A stretch of DNA of 64,000 nt. It comes from Pseudomonas putida. GTDB lineage: Bacteria > Pseudomonadota > Gammaproteobacteria > Pseudomonadales > Pseudomonadaceae. Position numbers and translations under genes: made by a program. The stretch is taken from contig NZ_CP113097.1 of the NCBI RefSeq assembly GCF_026625125.1, positions 62,001-126,000 on the forward strand, given 5' to 3'. Positions 54,742-63,782 of this stretch are shown piece by piece (within the stretch, counting starts at the first letter, position 1; every line of letters starts with the position of its first letter). The notes beneath the pieces are model-generated. The model saw only the letters and a program-made list of their open reading frames with translations. It was not told the origin of the DNA and ran no database searches.

Positions 54742-56268
54742 GTGAACATTACACAGTTGAAAGCGGCCTTGCCGCGAGAGTTGCTGGCGTCGGTTGTGGT
54801 CTTCCTGGTAGCCCTGCCCTTGTGCATGGGCATTGCGATCGCTTCGGGCATGCCACCGGCCAAAGGCCTGATAACCGGCATCATCGGCGGTATCGTGGTG
54901 GGCTTTCTGGCCGGTTCGCCGCTGCAGGTCAGTGGCCCTGCGGCCGGCTTGGCCGTGCTGGTGTTCGAGTTGGTGCGCCAGCACGGCGTGGCGATGCTCG
55001 GGCCGATCCTGCTGCTGGCGGGGTTGCTGCAATTGCTGGCCGGGCGCTTGCGCCTGGGCTGCTGGTTCCGCGTCACTGCCCCGGCGGTGGTGTATGGCAT
55101 GCTGGCTGGTATCGGTGTACTGATCGTGCTGTCACAGGTGCATGTGATGTTCGACACGGCGCCGCAGCCTTCGGGCTTGCAGAACCTGATCGGCTTCCCC
55201 GCCACGGTGGCTAGCGCCCTGCCCTTTGAAAGTGCCGGCAGCGGCTGGCAGGCCGGCCTGCTCGGTATGGGCACCATCGCCGTGATGTGGGGCTGGGAGC
55301 GTTTTCGGCCACAGCGGCTGCGGTTTTTACCTGGCGCCTTGCTCGGTGTGGGGGGGATGACGCTGCTCAGCATGTGGCTGGCACTGCCAGTCAATCGTGT
55401 GCAGGTGCCGGCCGACTTGTCCGAGGCCATCGACTGGCTGCGCCCCGAAGATCTGCTGCAATTGGCTGATCCGACCTTGCTGGTGGCCGCCTTCGCGCTG
55501 GCGTTCATCGCCAGTGCCGAAACCCTGTTGTCTGCCGCAGCGGTGGACCGCATGCACAGCGGCCAGCGCTCGGACTTCGACCGGGAACTCTCCGCGCAGG
55601 GTATCGGCAACATGCTCTGCGGTGTATTGGGCGCCCTGCCCATGACCGGCGTGATCGTGCGCAGTTCGGCCAATGTGCAGGCCGGCGCGCAAACCCGCGC
55701 ATCGGCGATCCTCCATGGCTTGTGGTTGTTGGCGTTCGTGGTGGCCTTGAGCAGTGTGCTGCAGCAGATTCCGGTGGCGAGCCTGGCGGGGGTGCTGGTG
55801 TACACCGGTATCAAGTTGGTGGACTTCAAGGCCTTTCGCGGGCTTGGCCGCTACGGTCGCATGCCGATGTTCACCTACGCAGCAACAGCGCTGGCGATCA
55901 TCTTCACTGACCTGCTGACCGGTGTGCTGCTGGGCTTTGCCCTGACGCTGCTGAAGTTGGCACTCAAAGCGGCCCGCCTGAAGATCAACCTGCTCAGCCT
56001 GGACCGGCCGGGGCACATGGAGCTGAGGCTCACCGGCGCCGCCACCTTCCTCAAGGTGCCGGCACTGACCCAGGTGCTGGAAACGGTGCCAGCTGGCACC
56101 CAGTTGCACGTCCCGCTGGCCAACCTGAGTTACATCGACCATTCGGTGCTGGAGTTATTGGAAGACTGGGGGCGTACGCAGCGCAGCGCCGGTTCACGCC
56201 TGCTCATCGAGCCGCGTGGGCTCAAGCGGCGTATCGAGGGGGGCTTGCGCACTGCGGCAGAGTGTTGA
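54742..56268 (+). CDS. SulP-type (bicarbonate?) transporter next to carbonic anhydrase
   Basis: Start at GTG 54742 with AAAGGAG upstream, 508 residues. About 11 membrane segments with SulP motifs LPRELLASVVVFLVALPLCMGIAIASG and IASAETLLSAAAVDR; STAS-like C-terminus weak (LHVPLANLSYIDHSVLELLEDW). A SulP protein beside a carbonic anhydrase often transports bicarbonate. Its sequence is different from the SulP at 34232-35800, which has a fuller STAS domain. Confidence 0.85.
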   Translation: MNITQLKAALPRELLASVVVFLVALPLCMGIAIASGMPPAKGLITGIIGGIVVGFLAGSPLQVSGPAAGLAVLVFELVRQHGVAMLGPILLLAGLLQLLAGRLRLGCWFRVTAPAVVYGMLAGIGVLIVLSQVHVMFDTAPQPSGLQNLIGFPATVASALPFESAGSGWQAGLLGMGTIAVMWGWERFRPQRLRFLPGALLGVGGMTLLSMWLALPVNRVQVPADLSEAIDWLRPEDLLQLADPTLLVAAFALAFIASAETLLSAAAVDRMHSGQRSDFDRELSAQGIGNMLCGVLGALPMTGVIVRSSANVQAGAQTRASAILHGLWLLAFVVALSSVLQQIPVASLAGVLVYTGIKLVDFKAFRGLGRYGRMPMFTYAATALAIIFTDLLTGVLLGFALTLLKLALKAARLKINLLSLDRPGHMELRLTGAATFLKVPALTQVLETVPAGTQLHVPLANLSYIDHSVLELLEDWGRTQRSAGSRLLIEPRGLKRRIEGGLRTAAEC

Positions 56269-56270
56269 GC

Positions 56271-57359
56271 TCAGTCTTCCTCGACGACACGCACGGAGGG
56301 CGAGCCGGGCCACGTACCATACAGGTTGATGGTCCGGCTGCCGCCAACCCACTGGCTGAGGGGCGTTGTCCAGTGCCGCGTCAACGTTTGATTGGCGCCT
56401 ACGTTGACGAATTCGGCGCTGAAGTCGAGATTTCTGGCGCCCAGCGGAAGGGTGAAGTTATGCGACAGGCCGCCGGAAATGGTCATCGGGCCAACCGTGG
56501 TGCGGCGCTCGCCTGGAAGATCATAGGCAATCGATACCTTGGTGATGTAGGTGGTGGCCGAGGTGGCCTTGCTGTCGACATGCAGTTGCAAGCTGCCAAT
56601 TTTGCGCACCCAGATCGGAATGATCATCCTGTCCGGGCCAAAGGAGGCAAAGCTGTAAGCTACCGGCAGTGGGAGGGTGGCAACCTGGCCATCTTGCGCA
56701 GGTAGAGTATGCGATTCCACCGACGCGGTATCGCGGGTGGAAATGAACGTTGCTCCGCCTTTGCCTGAAATACCGTTTTCGCCCAGCAAGGTGTTCAGGC
56801 CGCTGGCTGAACCCGAAAGGGAGAATTTGGCATTCTTGCTCTTGGCGCCGGCATTCACGCCGCTATCGGCCAGAATGACGCTCGTTACCACGCCAAAGCC
56901 CTCTGCAATCCGGCCATCGCTGGCCATGCCGACTTTCTGTGCCTGCGCGTACAGCCAATCGTATTGGTCGTGGATCAGGGCCAGGTCATTCAGACGTTGC
57001 TCTCCATGGAGGGCAAACTCCGAAGCGATCGACTCCTCTTTACCGAAGTTCCACTCCAGCGTCAGGTCTGGCTTGACCTGAGCCCCGGTGGCAGGGTCGA
57101 TCACGGTCCCTGAAACATTGGCCTTGGTCTCCCTGCGGGAGACGTCCTTGGAGCTGATGGCCCAGCGGCGCCCTTGCTCGACATTGGAAATCTGTACGGA
57201 GGGCAACGCTTCGTTGACCAGGGTGAAATCGCCGGACGCCGGGTCGATGATACCCACCGCTCCGGGTTTGATGACTGGGTTGAGGGCCCAGTTGCCCCAA
57301 AGGGTGGAGCGGCTGCCGCGTAACAGGTCCGTGTAAAGCCTGTTCCATTTGATGCTCAT
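56271..57359 (-). CDS. Unrecognised 362-residue protein
   Basis: 362 residues, no signal peptide, no membrane helix, beta-rich. The N-terminus has NWALNPVIKPGAVGIIDPASGDFTL, a GxVGxxDxxxGxF turn; the middle has LTLEWNFGKEESIASEFALHGEQRL and then GVVTSVILADSGVNAGAKSKNAKFSLSG, a Ser/Ala-rich amphipathic hairpin; the end is a separate beta domain (MTISGGLSHNFTLPLGARNLDFS). The layout resembles small pore-forming or scaffold proteins, but I do not recognise the family and state no function. It lies convergent with the SulP gene (2-base gap), no operon partner. Confidence 0.7.
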   Translation of the reverse strand: MSIKWNRLYTDLLRGSRSTLWGNWALNPVIKPGAVGIIDPASGDFTLVNEALPSVQISNVEQGRRWAISSKDVSRRETKANVSGTVIDPATGAQVKPDLTLEWNFGKEESIASEFALHGEQRLNDLALIHDQYDWLYAQAQKVGMASDGRIAEGFGVVTSVILADSGVNAGAKSKNAKFSLSGSASGLNTLLGENGISGKGGATFISTRDTASVESHTLPAQDGQVATLPLPVAYSFASFGPDRMIIPIWVRKIGSLQLHVDSKATSATTYITKVSIAYDLPGERRTTVGPMTISGGLSHNFTLPLGARNLDFSAEFVNVGANQTLTRHWTTPLSQWVGGSRTINLYGTWPGSPSVRVVEED

Positions 57360-57476
57360 GGTTTCTTCCTCGCCTTGTTAGGTCAGTGCCTACCCCGTAA
57401 GGAGGCGGGAAGAATCTATCCGTGCGCGGTACAGCCGATCAGTTGGAGCCTGTTCCCATTGGGCTGCAGGCAGCGG

Positions 57477-58118
57477 TCAGGCGGGTTGGCCCAGTTCGAC
57501 CCCCAGCTGGCGCGACAGGCATGGCCAGCGTTTCCAGGCCTCACCAGTCTTCGGGCTGCTCAAGGTTTCCCGGTAGGCTTCCACGGATTCGGTAGCGAAG
57601 CTTTCCTCGTCCAGCATTTCATCCACCGAGTGGTGCACCACCTCATCGAGCTGGTTGGCGAAGGTCTCTCCGATCAGTTGATGGGCAATCAGGTTGGCCA
57701 TGGTGGTATCGAAGGGGATCAGTGGTTGCTGGAAGTGGCGGATATAAAGATCGTTCACCTCCTCCACCAAACGGTGCGCCAGGTAGGCTTCATCCAGCAG
57801 GCAGTCCAGGCCCACGTGCCCCTGCATAACGCTCGGCGGCTGCAGGAAATAGGCCTCAGCGATCTTCAGCACGGGTTTGATCTGCGATTCGATACCGGCC
57901 TCCAGCGCCACCGCGTGGGCAGCTTCGAGCAACTCGGGCACTTGGTCGATATAGGCGCTGACGAAGCGCGCCAATGTACCCTGGGCGTCCTGCTCAGGCA
58001 GCTGGATCGAGGGGTGCAGATGGGGCAGTTGCAGCTCGAGACGCTCTTTCAGTTGGCCGGTCTGGCGTTCGTGATCGTGGGCTTGGCTTATCTGCTCGCG
58101 TACAGCAGCGATGTTCAT
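57477..58118 (-). CDS. Unrecognised 213-residue alpha-helical protein
   Basis: Start at ATG 58118 (MNIAAVREQISQ) with CTGGAG upstream. Mostly helical and acidic (QVPELLEAAHAVALEAGIES, DEVVHHSVDEMLDEESFATE). No signal peptide or membrane segment. Not recognised. It precedes the cox cluster on the opposite strand. Confidence 0.7.
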   Translation of the reverse strand: MNIAAVREQISQAHDHERQTGQLKERLELQLPHLHPSIQLPEQDAQGTLARFVSAYIDQVPELLEAAHAVALEAGIESQIKPVLKIAEAYFLQPPSVMQGHVGLDCLLDEAYLAHRLVEEVNDLYIRHFQQPLIPFDTTMANLIAHQLIGETFANQLDEVVHHSVDEMLDEESFATESVEAYRETLSSPKTGEAWKRWPCLSRQLGVELGQPA

Positions 58119-58284
58119 GACAACTCCAGGGACAATACGTTTCAAACGGAAGACACTAAATTAGCTCGGTATACAGAATACCTAAGACGCATTTGTTATA
58201 AACCACGCAAACGTGTGCGCTGTTGGGCATATGCAGGTGCCATCATTATGCCATTTAGCGTCTAGGGCAGGCTTTACAGGCGTT

Positions 58285-58300
58285 TTCACGATTTCGTGAA
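58285..58300. promoter_or_regulatory. Palindromic operator candidate upstream of coxB
   Basis: TTCACGATTTCGTGAA is a perfect 16-base palindrome (TTCACGA / TCGTGAA around TT), about 40 bases before the candidate -10 element. A further TTTCAC half-site follows at 58305-58310. The regulator is unknown. Confidence 0.55.
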
Positions 58301-58340
58301 GATCATTTCACCCGCGCCGTTGCGTGCCATTGGTCGCTGT

Positions 58341-58347
58341 CTATACT
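58341..58347 (+). promoter_or_regulatory. SigmaS-type -10 element of coxB
   Basis: CTATACT is the consensus -10 of RpoS promoters. The aa3-type oxidase of P. aeruginosa is RpoS-dependent, which fits this element. The -35 side is not strong, also typical of RpoS. Confidence 0.6.
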
Positions 58348-58487
58348 CGGGTTGAACGTGATTCGCTGATGAGGCCCGACTGCTTATCGCAGGGGCTCGG
58401 TCGTCGAAGCCAGGCAGTCTTGACCGCCGTTCCCTCTTGCCGCAGGCCATGCCTCCGGGACAACAAGAATTAGAAGGGGAACCCGCA

Positions 58488-59615
58488 ATGATGCGACATC
58501 CACCCGTCTGGATGGGCCTCCTGTTGTGGACGGTTTTCGGTCAGGCGAACGCCGCCTGGACCGTAAACATGGCGCCGGGGGCGACGGAAGTCTCCAACGC
58601 CGTGTTCGACCTGCACATGACCATCTTCTGGATATGCGTGATCATCGGCGTCGTGGTGTTCGGCGCGATGTTCTGGTCCATGGTCATCCACCGCCGTTCC
58701 ACCGGCCAGCAAGCTGCGCATTTCCACGAGCACACCTGGGTGGAAATCCTGTGGACCGTGGTCCCCTTGCTGATCCTGGTGGCCATGGCCATCCCCGCCA
58801 CCAAGACCCTGATCGACATCTACGACGCCAGCGAATCGGACATTGATATCCAGGTTACGGGCTATCAGTGGAAATGGCACTACAAATACCTGGGCCAGGA
58901 TGTGGAGTTCTTCAGCAACCTGGCCACCCCTGCCGACCAGATCCAGAACAAGGCGCCCAAGGACGAGCACTACCTGCTTGAGGTCGACCAGCCGCTCGTG
59001 CTGCCGGTGGGCGCGAAAGTGCGCTTTCTGGTGACCGCCGCCGACGTGATCCATTCCTGGTGGGTTCCGGCTTTCGCGGTCAAGCGCGACGCCATCCCTG
59101 GCTTCGTCAATGAAGCCTGGACCCGGGTCGAGAAGCCCGGCATCTACCGCGGCCAATGCACCGAGCTGTGTGGCAAGGACCACGGTTTCATGCCGGTGGT
59201 GGTGGAGGTCAAGTCCAAGGCCGACTACGACACCTGGCTCGGCGAGCGCAAGGCCGAGGCGGCCAAACTCAAAGAGCTGACCAGCAAGGAATGGACCCTT
59301 GAAGAGTTGGTCGCCCGTGGCGACAAGGTTTACCACACCACCTGCGTGGCCTGTCACCAGGCCGAGGGCCAGGGCTTGCCGCCGATGTTCCCGGCACTCA
59401 AGGGCTCGAAGATCGCCACCGGCCCCAAGGATGCCCACCTGGACATCGTCTTCCACGGCAAGCCCGGCACCGCCATGGCGGCCTTCGGCAAGCAGCTGTC
59501 TGAAGTCGATATCGCCGCCGTGGTCACCTACGAGCGCAACGCCTGGGGCAATGACACAGGCGACATGGTGACACCGAAGGACGTGCTGGCGCTCAAGCAG
59601 GCACAAGCGCAATGA
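58488..59615 (+). CDS. coxB: Cytochrome c oxidase subunit II with cytochrome c domain (caa3 type)
   Basis: Start at ATG 58488 with AAGGGG eight bases upstream, 375 residues. Signal peptide to about residue 22, two membrane helices (about 35-110), the CuA domain with HSWWVPAF and GQCTELCGKDHGFMP (two cysteines, histidine, methionine), and a C-terminal cytochrome c domain with CVACH and a distal methionine ligand. The heme domain makes this a caa3-type oxidase that accepts electrons without a separate cytochrome c. Confidence 0.95.
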   Translation: MMRHPPVWMGLLLWTVFGQANAAWTVNMAPGATEVSNAVFDLHMTIFWICVIIGVVVFGAMFWSMVIHRRSTGQQAAHFHEHTWVEILWTVVPLLILVAMAIPATKTLIDIYDASESDIDIQVTGYQWKWHYKYLGQDVEFFSNLATPADQIQNKAPKDEHYLLEVDQPLVLPVGAKVRFLVTAADVIHSWWVPAFAVKRDAIPGFVNEAWTRVEKPGIYRGQCTELCGKDHGFMPVVVEVKSKADYDTWLGERKAEAAKLKELTSKEWTLEELVARGDKVYHTTCVACHQAEGQGLPPMFPALKGSKIATGPKDAHLDIVFHGKPGTAMAAFGKQLSEVDIAAVVTYERNAWGNDTGDMVTPKDVLALKQAQAQ

Positions 59616-59658
59616 ACCGGGTTACTCGCGGCAGTCAGTGGGCTGCAGGAGACAGGAC

Positions 59659-61248
59659 ATGAGTGCAGTGATCGACGACCACGCCCACGGCCATGAGCAT
59701 GCCCACGGCCCGGCCAAGGGCCTGATGCGCTGGGTGCTGACCACCAACCACAAGGACATCGGCACGATGTACCTGTGGTTCAGCTTCATCATGTTCCTGC
59801 TTGGCGGTTCGTTCGCCATGGTGATACGCGCCGAGCTGTTCCAGCCCGGGCTGCAGATCGTCGAGCCGGCATTTTTCAACCAGATGACCACCATGCACGG
59901 CCTGATCATGGTGTTCGGCGCGGTGATGCCGGCCTTCGTCGGTTTGGCCAACTGGATGATCCCACTGATGATCGGCGCGCCGGACATGGCCCTGCCGCGG
60001 ATGAACAACTTCAGTTTCTGGCTGCTGCCGGCAGCGTTCCTGATGCTGGTATCGACCCTGTTCAGCCCCGGTGGTGGGCCGAATTTCGGCTGGACGTTCT
60101 ACGCTCCGCTTTCCACCACCTATGCCCCCGCCAGCGTGACGTTCTTCATATTCGCCATCCACTTGATGGGTATCAGCTCAATCATGGGGGCCATCAACGT
60201 CATAGCCACCATTCTCAACCTGCGCGCACCGGGCATGACCCTGATGAAAATGCCGCTGTTCGTCTGGACCTGGCTGATCACGGCCTTCCTGCTGATCGCG
60301 GTGATGCCGGTGCTGGCCGGCGTGGTCACCATGATGCTGATGGATATCCACTTTGGCACCAGCTTCTTCAGTGCCGCCGGTGGCGGTGACCCGGTGCTGT
60401 TCCAGCATGTGTTCTGGTTCTTCGGCCATCCCGAGGTGTACATCATGATCCTGCCGGCCTTCGGCGCGGTCAGCTCGATCATCCCGGCGTTCTCGCGCAA
60501 GCCACTGTTCGGCTACACCTCGATGGTCTACGCCACGGGTGCCATCGCCTTTTTGTCGTTCATCGTCTGGGCGCATCACATGTTCGTGGTCGGCATCCCG
60601 GTGGTGGGCGAGTTGTTCTTCATGTACGCGACCATGCTCATTGCCGTGCCCACCGGGGTGAAGGTGTTCAACTGGGTCAGCACCATGTGGGAAGGCTCAC
60701 TGACCTTCGAGACGCCGATGCTGTTCGCCATCGCCTTCGTCATCCTGTTCACCATCGGTGGGTTCTCGGGGTTGATGCTGGCCATCGCGCCGGCGGACTT
60801 CCAGTACCACGACACCTACTTCGTGGTGGCGCACTTCCACTACGTGCTGGTGCCCGGGGCGATCTTCGGCATCTTCGCCTCGGCCTATTACTGGCTGCCG
60901 AAGTGGACCGGCCACATGTACGACGAAACCCTCGGCAAGCTGCATTTCTGGCTGTCGTTCATCGGTATGAACCTGGCCTTCTTCCCCATGCACTTCGTTG
61001 GCCTGGCAGGCATGCCGCGGCGCATTCCTGACTACAACCTGCAGTTCGCCGACTTCAACATGGTGTCATCGGTCGGGGCATTCATGTTCGGTGCCACGCA
61101 GATCTTCTTCCTGTTCATCGTCATCAAGTGCATTCGCGGCGGCGCGCCGGCCCCGGCCAAACCCTGGGACGGGGCCGAGGGGCTTGAGTGGTCGGTGCCT
61201 TCGCCGGCGCCGTATCACACCTTCCAGACGCCACCGGATGTGAAATAG
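59659..61248 (+). CDS. coxA: Cytochrome c oxidase subunit I
   Basis: Start at ATG 59659 (MSAVIDDHAHGHEHAHGP, histidine-rich), with AGGAG upstream; 529 residues. Twelve membrane helices. Conserved heme-copper motifs: MTTMHGLIMVFG (heme a), WFFGHPEVYIMILPAFG (CuB histidine, cross-linked tyrosine), WAHHMFVVG (two CuB histidines), DTYFVVAHFHYVL (heme histidines). It holds heme a and the heme a3-CuB site where oxygen is reduced. Confidence 0.97.
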   Translation: MSAVIDDHAHGHEHAHGPAKGLMRWVLTTNHKDIGTMYLWFSFIMFLLGGSFAMVIRAELFQPGLQIVEPAFFNQMTTMHGLIMVFGAVMPAFVGLANWMIPLMIGAPDMALPRMNNFSFWLLPAAFLMLVSTLFSPGGGPNFGWTFYAPLSTTYAPASVTFFIFAIHLMGISSIMGAINVIATILNLRAPGMTLMKMPLFVWTWLITAFLLIAVMPVLAGVVTMMLMDIHFGTSFFSAAGGGDPVLFQHVFWFFGHPEVYIMILPAFGAVSSIIPAFSRKPLFGYTSMVYATGAIAFLSFIVWAHHMFVVGIPVVGELFFMYATMLIAVPTGVKVFNWVSTMWEGSLTFETPMLFAIAFVILFTIGGFSGLMLAIAPADFQYHDTYFVVAHFHYVLVPGAIFGIFASAYYWLPKWTGHMYDETLGKLHFWLSFIGMNLAFFPMHFVGLAGMPRRIPDYNLQFADFNMVSSVGAFMFGATQIFFLFIVIKCIRGGAPAPAKPWDGAEGLEWSVPSPAPYHTFQTPPDVK

Positions 61249-61258
61249 GTAACCGCCC

Positions 61259-61825
61259 ATGACCGGCCAACCGCTCAAACGCCTGGTGCTGCGCCTGTTG
61301 ATGCTGACGGTGGTGATGTTCGCCTTCGGCTTTGCCCTGGTGCCGATCTACGACGTCATGTGCAGGGCCTTCGGCATCAATGGCAAGACGGGCGGGCAGT
61401 ATGAAGGGAGCCAGGTCAGCGATCCGACGCGTTCGGTGCGGGTGCAGTTCATGTCGACCAATGCCGGTGACATGGTCTGGGATTTCTACGCCACTGCCGA
61501 CCAGCTCGCGGTCAACCCGGGGGCCGTCAACCAGATGATCTTCGTGGCTCACAACACCACTGACCGGCCGATGACCGCCCAGGCCGTACCCAGCATCACT
61601 CCGGCCGAGGCCGCGGCGTACTTCCACAAGACCGAGTGCTTCTGCTTTACCCAGCAGGTGCTGCAGCCCGGCGAACGTATCGAGATGCCCGTGCGCTTCA
61701 TCGTCGACCGGGACCTGCCGGCCACTGTGAAGCACCTGACACTGGCCTACACCTTGTTCGACATCACCGCTCGCCACCCGCCGGTCGCGCATGTCGCGCC
61801 CCAGGACGTTCAGGGCGCCCGTTAA
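61259..61825 (+). CDS. ctaG: Cytochrome c oxidase assembly protein CtaG (Cox11)
   Basis: 188 residues with one N-terminal membrane anchor (LKRLVLRLLMLTVVMFAFGF, about 5-30) and a periplasmic immunoglobulin-like domain. The copper motif is ECFCFTQQ (CFCF) and GMVWDFY-like segment is present. It delivers copper to CuB of CoxA. It begins 10 bases after the coxA stop. Confidence 0.94.
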   Translation: MTGQPLKRLVLRLLMLTVVMFAFGFALVPIYDVMCRAFGINGKTGGQYEGSQVSDPTRSVRVQFMSTNAGDMVWDFYATADQLAVNPGAVNQMIFVAHNTTDRPMTAQAVPSITPAEAAAYFHKTECFCFTQQVLQPGERIEMPVRFIVDRDLPATVKHLTLAYTLFDITARHPPVAHVAPQDVQGAR

Positions 61826-61841
61826 GGGAAGGAGAACAGCA

Positions 61842-62729
61842 ATGGCAAGTCATGAACACTACTACGTCCCTGCGCAGAGCAAATGGCCGATCATTGCCAC
61901 CATCGGAATGTTCATCACGGTGTTCGGCCTTGGCACGTGGTTCAACGACCTCAAGGCTGGCCACCCCGATTCCCACGGGCCGCTGATTTTCTTCGTCGGT
62001 GCGCTGTTGCTGGCCTACATGCTGTTCGGCTGGTTCGGTGCGGTGGTGAAGGAAAGCCGCGCCGGGCTGTACAGCGCGCAGCTGGACCGCTCGTTCCGCT
62101 GGGGCATGAGCTGGTTCATCTTCTCCGAGGTGATGTTCTTCCTGGCGTTTTTTGGCGCACTTTTCTATGTACGGGTACTGGCCGGACCCTGGCTCGGCGG
62201 AGAAGGCGCCAAAGGTGTCGCACACATGCTGTGGCCCAGTTTCGAGTTCGCCTGGCCCCTGCTCAATACCCCGGACCCCAAGTTGTTCCCGCCGCCCAAG
62301 GACGTCATCGACCCTTGGCACCTGCCTTTGATCAACACCATTCTGCTGGTCAGTTCGAGCGTGACCATCACCATCGCCCACCATGCGCTGCGGCGTGGCC
62401 ACCGTGGGGCGCTGAAGCTGTGGATGGCCATCACCATCTTGCTGGGGCTGAGCTTTATCGCACTGCAGGCCTACGAATACTTCGAGGCCTACACCCACTT
62501 GGGCCTGACGCTGGGCTCGGGGATCTACGGCGCGACCTTCTTCATGCTCACAGGCTTCCACGGTGCCCACGTGACCTTGGGCACGATCATTTTGATCGTC
62601 ATGTTCGTGCGCATCCTGCGGGGCCACTTCAACCCGGACAAACACTTCGGCTTCGAGGCGGCAAGCTGGTACTGGCACTTCGTCGATGTGGTGTGGGTTG
62701 GGCTGTTCATCTTTGTGTATGTGCTGTGA
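61842..62729 (+). CDS. coxC: Cytochrome c oxidase subunit III
   Basis: Start at ATG 61842 (MASHEHYYVPAQSKWPIIAT) with AAGGAG upstream; 295 residues. Seven membrane helices, with conserved segments MSWFIFSEVMFFLAFFGALFYVR and GFHGAHVTLGTIILIVMFVR. It stabilises CoxA and completes the oxidase. Confidence 0.95.
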   Translation: MASHEHYYVPAQSKWPIIATIGMFITVFGLGTWFNDLKAGHPDSHGPLIFFVGALLLAYMLFGWFGAVVKESRAGLYSAQLDRSFRWGMSWFIFSEVMFFLAFFGALFYVRVLAGPWLGGEGAKGVAHMLWPSFEFAWPLLNTPDPKLFPPPKDVIDPWHLPLINTILLVSSSVTITIAHHALRRGHRGALKLWMAITILLGLSFIALQAYEYFEAYTHLGLTLGSGIYGATFFMLTGFHGAHVTLGTIILIVMFVRILRGHFNPDKHFGFEAASWYWHFVDVVWVGLFIFVYVL

Positions 62730-62786
62730 AGAGCGACACAGCCCTTTCGCGCCACAAGGCCGCCCCTACAGGTGGCGGCTGACGGC

Positions 62787-62990
62787 CTAGAAGGGAGCGT
62801 GGGAGACGAGCTGGCCAGAGATGAAGCCATATGCCACCAGGGCGATGGTCACGCAGGCCAAGGTGACACGCACGGTCAGTGCCTTGAGCAGGCGGGTGGA
62901 GTTCTCATCGTCCTTGACCAGAAACACCAGGCCGCTGAACAGGCTGGCGATGGTGGCCAACAGCATCATGACAATCGCGGCCTTGAGCAT
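62787..62990 (-). CDS. DUF2909 twin transmembrane protein
   Basis: 67 residues: two membrane helices (MLKAAIVMMLLATIASLFSGLVFLV and LTVRVTLACVTIALVAYGF) with a charged hairpin between. This small membrane protein is found on the opposite strand in cox clusters of pseudomonads, and probably has an assembly or stability role. Function unproven. Confidence 0.85.
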   Translation of the reverse strand: MLKAAIVMMLLATIASLFSGLVFLVKDDENSTRLLKALTVRVTLACVTIALVAYGFISGQLVSHAPF

Positions 62991-63016
62991 GGCGTTTCTC
63001 CAGGGGGATGCGGTGA

Positions 63017-63025
63017 TGTGGATAA
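63017..63025 (-). other. DnaA box between the DUF2909 and SURF1 genes
   Basis: TGTGGATAA, perfect, 17 bases upstream of the SURF1 start; the only box in the last 24 kb of the window. Confidence 0.6.
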
Positions 63026-63041
63026 GTATAGCGAGGCGCCC

Positions 63042-63782
63042 GTGAGGCTGTTTCGCCCGGGCTGGGTACCCACCCTGGTAGTGCTTGCGCTACTGCCGGG
63101 CTTGATCGCCCTTGGCTGCTGGCAATTGGGCCGAGCCGCCGAAAAGCGCGCATTGCTGGCCAGCCATGCCGAGCGTAGCGTCGACGCGCCGCTTTCCGCC
63201 GCCCAGTTGCAGCTGAGCGACGACCCCGCCTTCCGCCGTGTGCACCTCTACGGCCGCTTCGATGCCGAGCACAGCGTGCTGCTGGACAACCGCATGCGCG
63301 ACGGCCAGGCCGGCGTCGAGTTGCTGCAGCCGTTTCTCGACCAGCCCAGCGGCCTGTGGCTGTGGGTCAACCGCGGGTGGCTGCCCTGGCCCGACCGCCG
63401 CGTGCCGGTGCCCTTCGACACCCCTGCGCAGGCTCTGGCCCTGGATGCCTCGGTATACGTAGCGCCGGGCAGCACCTTTCAATTGCACCCCGACCCCGTT
63501 GGCGGCCAGTGGCCGCACCTGCTGACGGCGGTGAACCCCGTGCAACTGTGGCAACAGCTGCGGCGCGCAGGCTTCGCCCATGAACTGCGCCTGCAGCCTG
63601 GCCCGGCGGCGTACCGCCTGGACTGGCCAGTGGTGGCCATGGGGCCGGAAAAACACCTGGGCTATGCCGTGCAATGGTTCGCCCTGGCGACCGCGCTGGT
63701 GTTGCTCTACCTCTACTTTGGCTGGCACAACAAAAAGGAGAACCGCCATGGCCGCCACCACCACTCCACTGGACATGCCTGA
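63042..63782 (+). CDS. SURF1-family cytochrome oxidase assembly protein
   Basis: Start at GTG 63042 ((M)RLFRPGWVPTLVVLALLPG), 246 residues; the upstream open frame is not coding. Two membrane segments, one at the N-terminus and one at the C-terminus (YAVQWFALATALVLLYLYFGW), with GCWQLGRAAEK, VNRGWLPWP and GPEKHLGYAVQWF as SURF1 signatures. It helps heme a insertion into subunit I. It overlaps the next gene by 35 bases. Confidence 0.9.
   Translation: MRLFRPGWVPTLVVLALLPGLIALGCWQLGRAAEKRALLASHAERSVDAPLSAAQLQLSDDPAFRRVHLYGRFDAEHSVLLDNRMRDGQAGVELLQPFLDQPSGLWLWVNRGWLPWPDRRVPVPFDTPAQALALDASVYVAPGSTFQLHPDPVGGQWPHLLTAVNPVQLWQQLRRAGFAHELRLQPGPAAYRLDWPVVAMGPEKHLGYAVQWFALATALVLLYLYFGWHNKKENRHGRHHHSTGHA

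Larger units (their letters stand above)
58119..58487. other. Control region upstream of coxB
   Basis: A 369-base gap without genes. It contains an AT-rich stretch (58140-58260), the palindrome at 58285-58300 and a sigmaS-like -10 element at 58341-58347. Confidence 0.65.
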
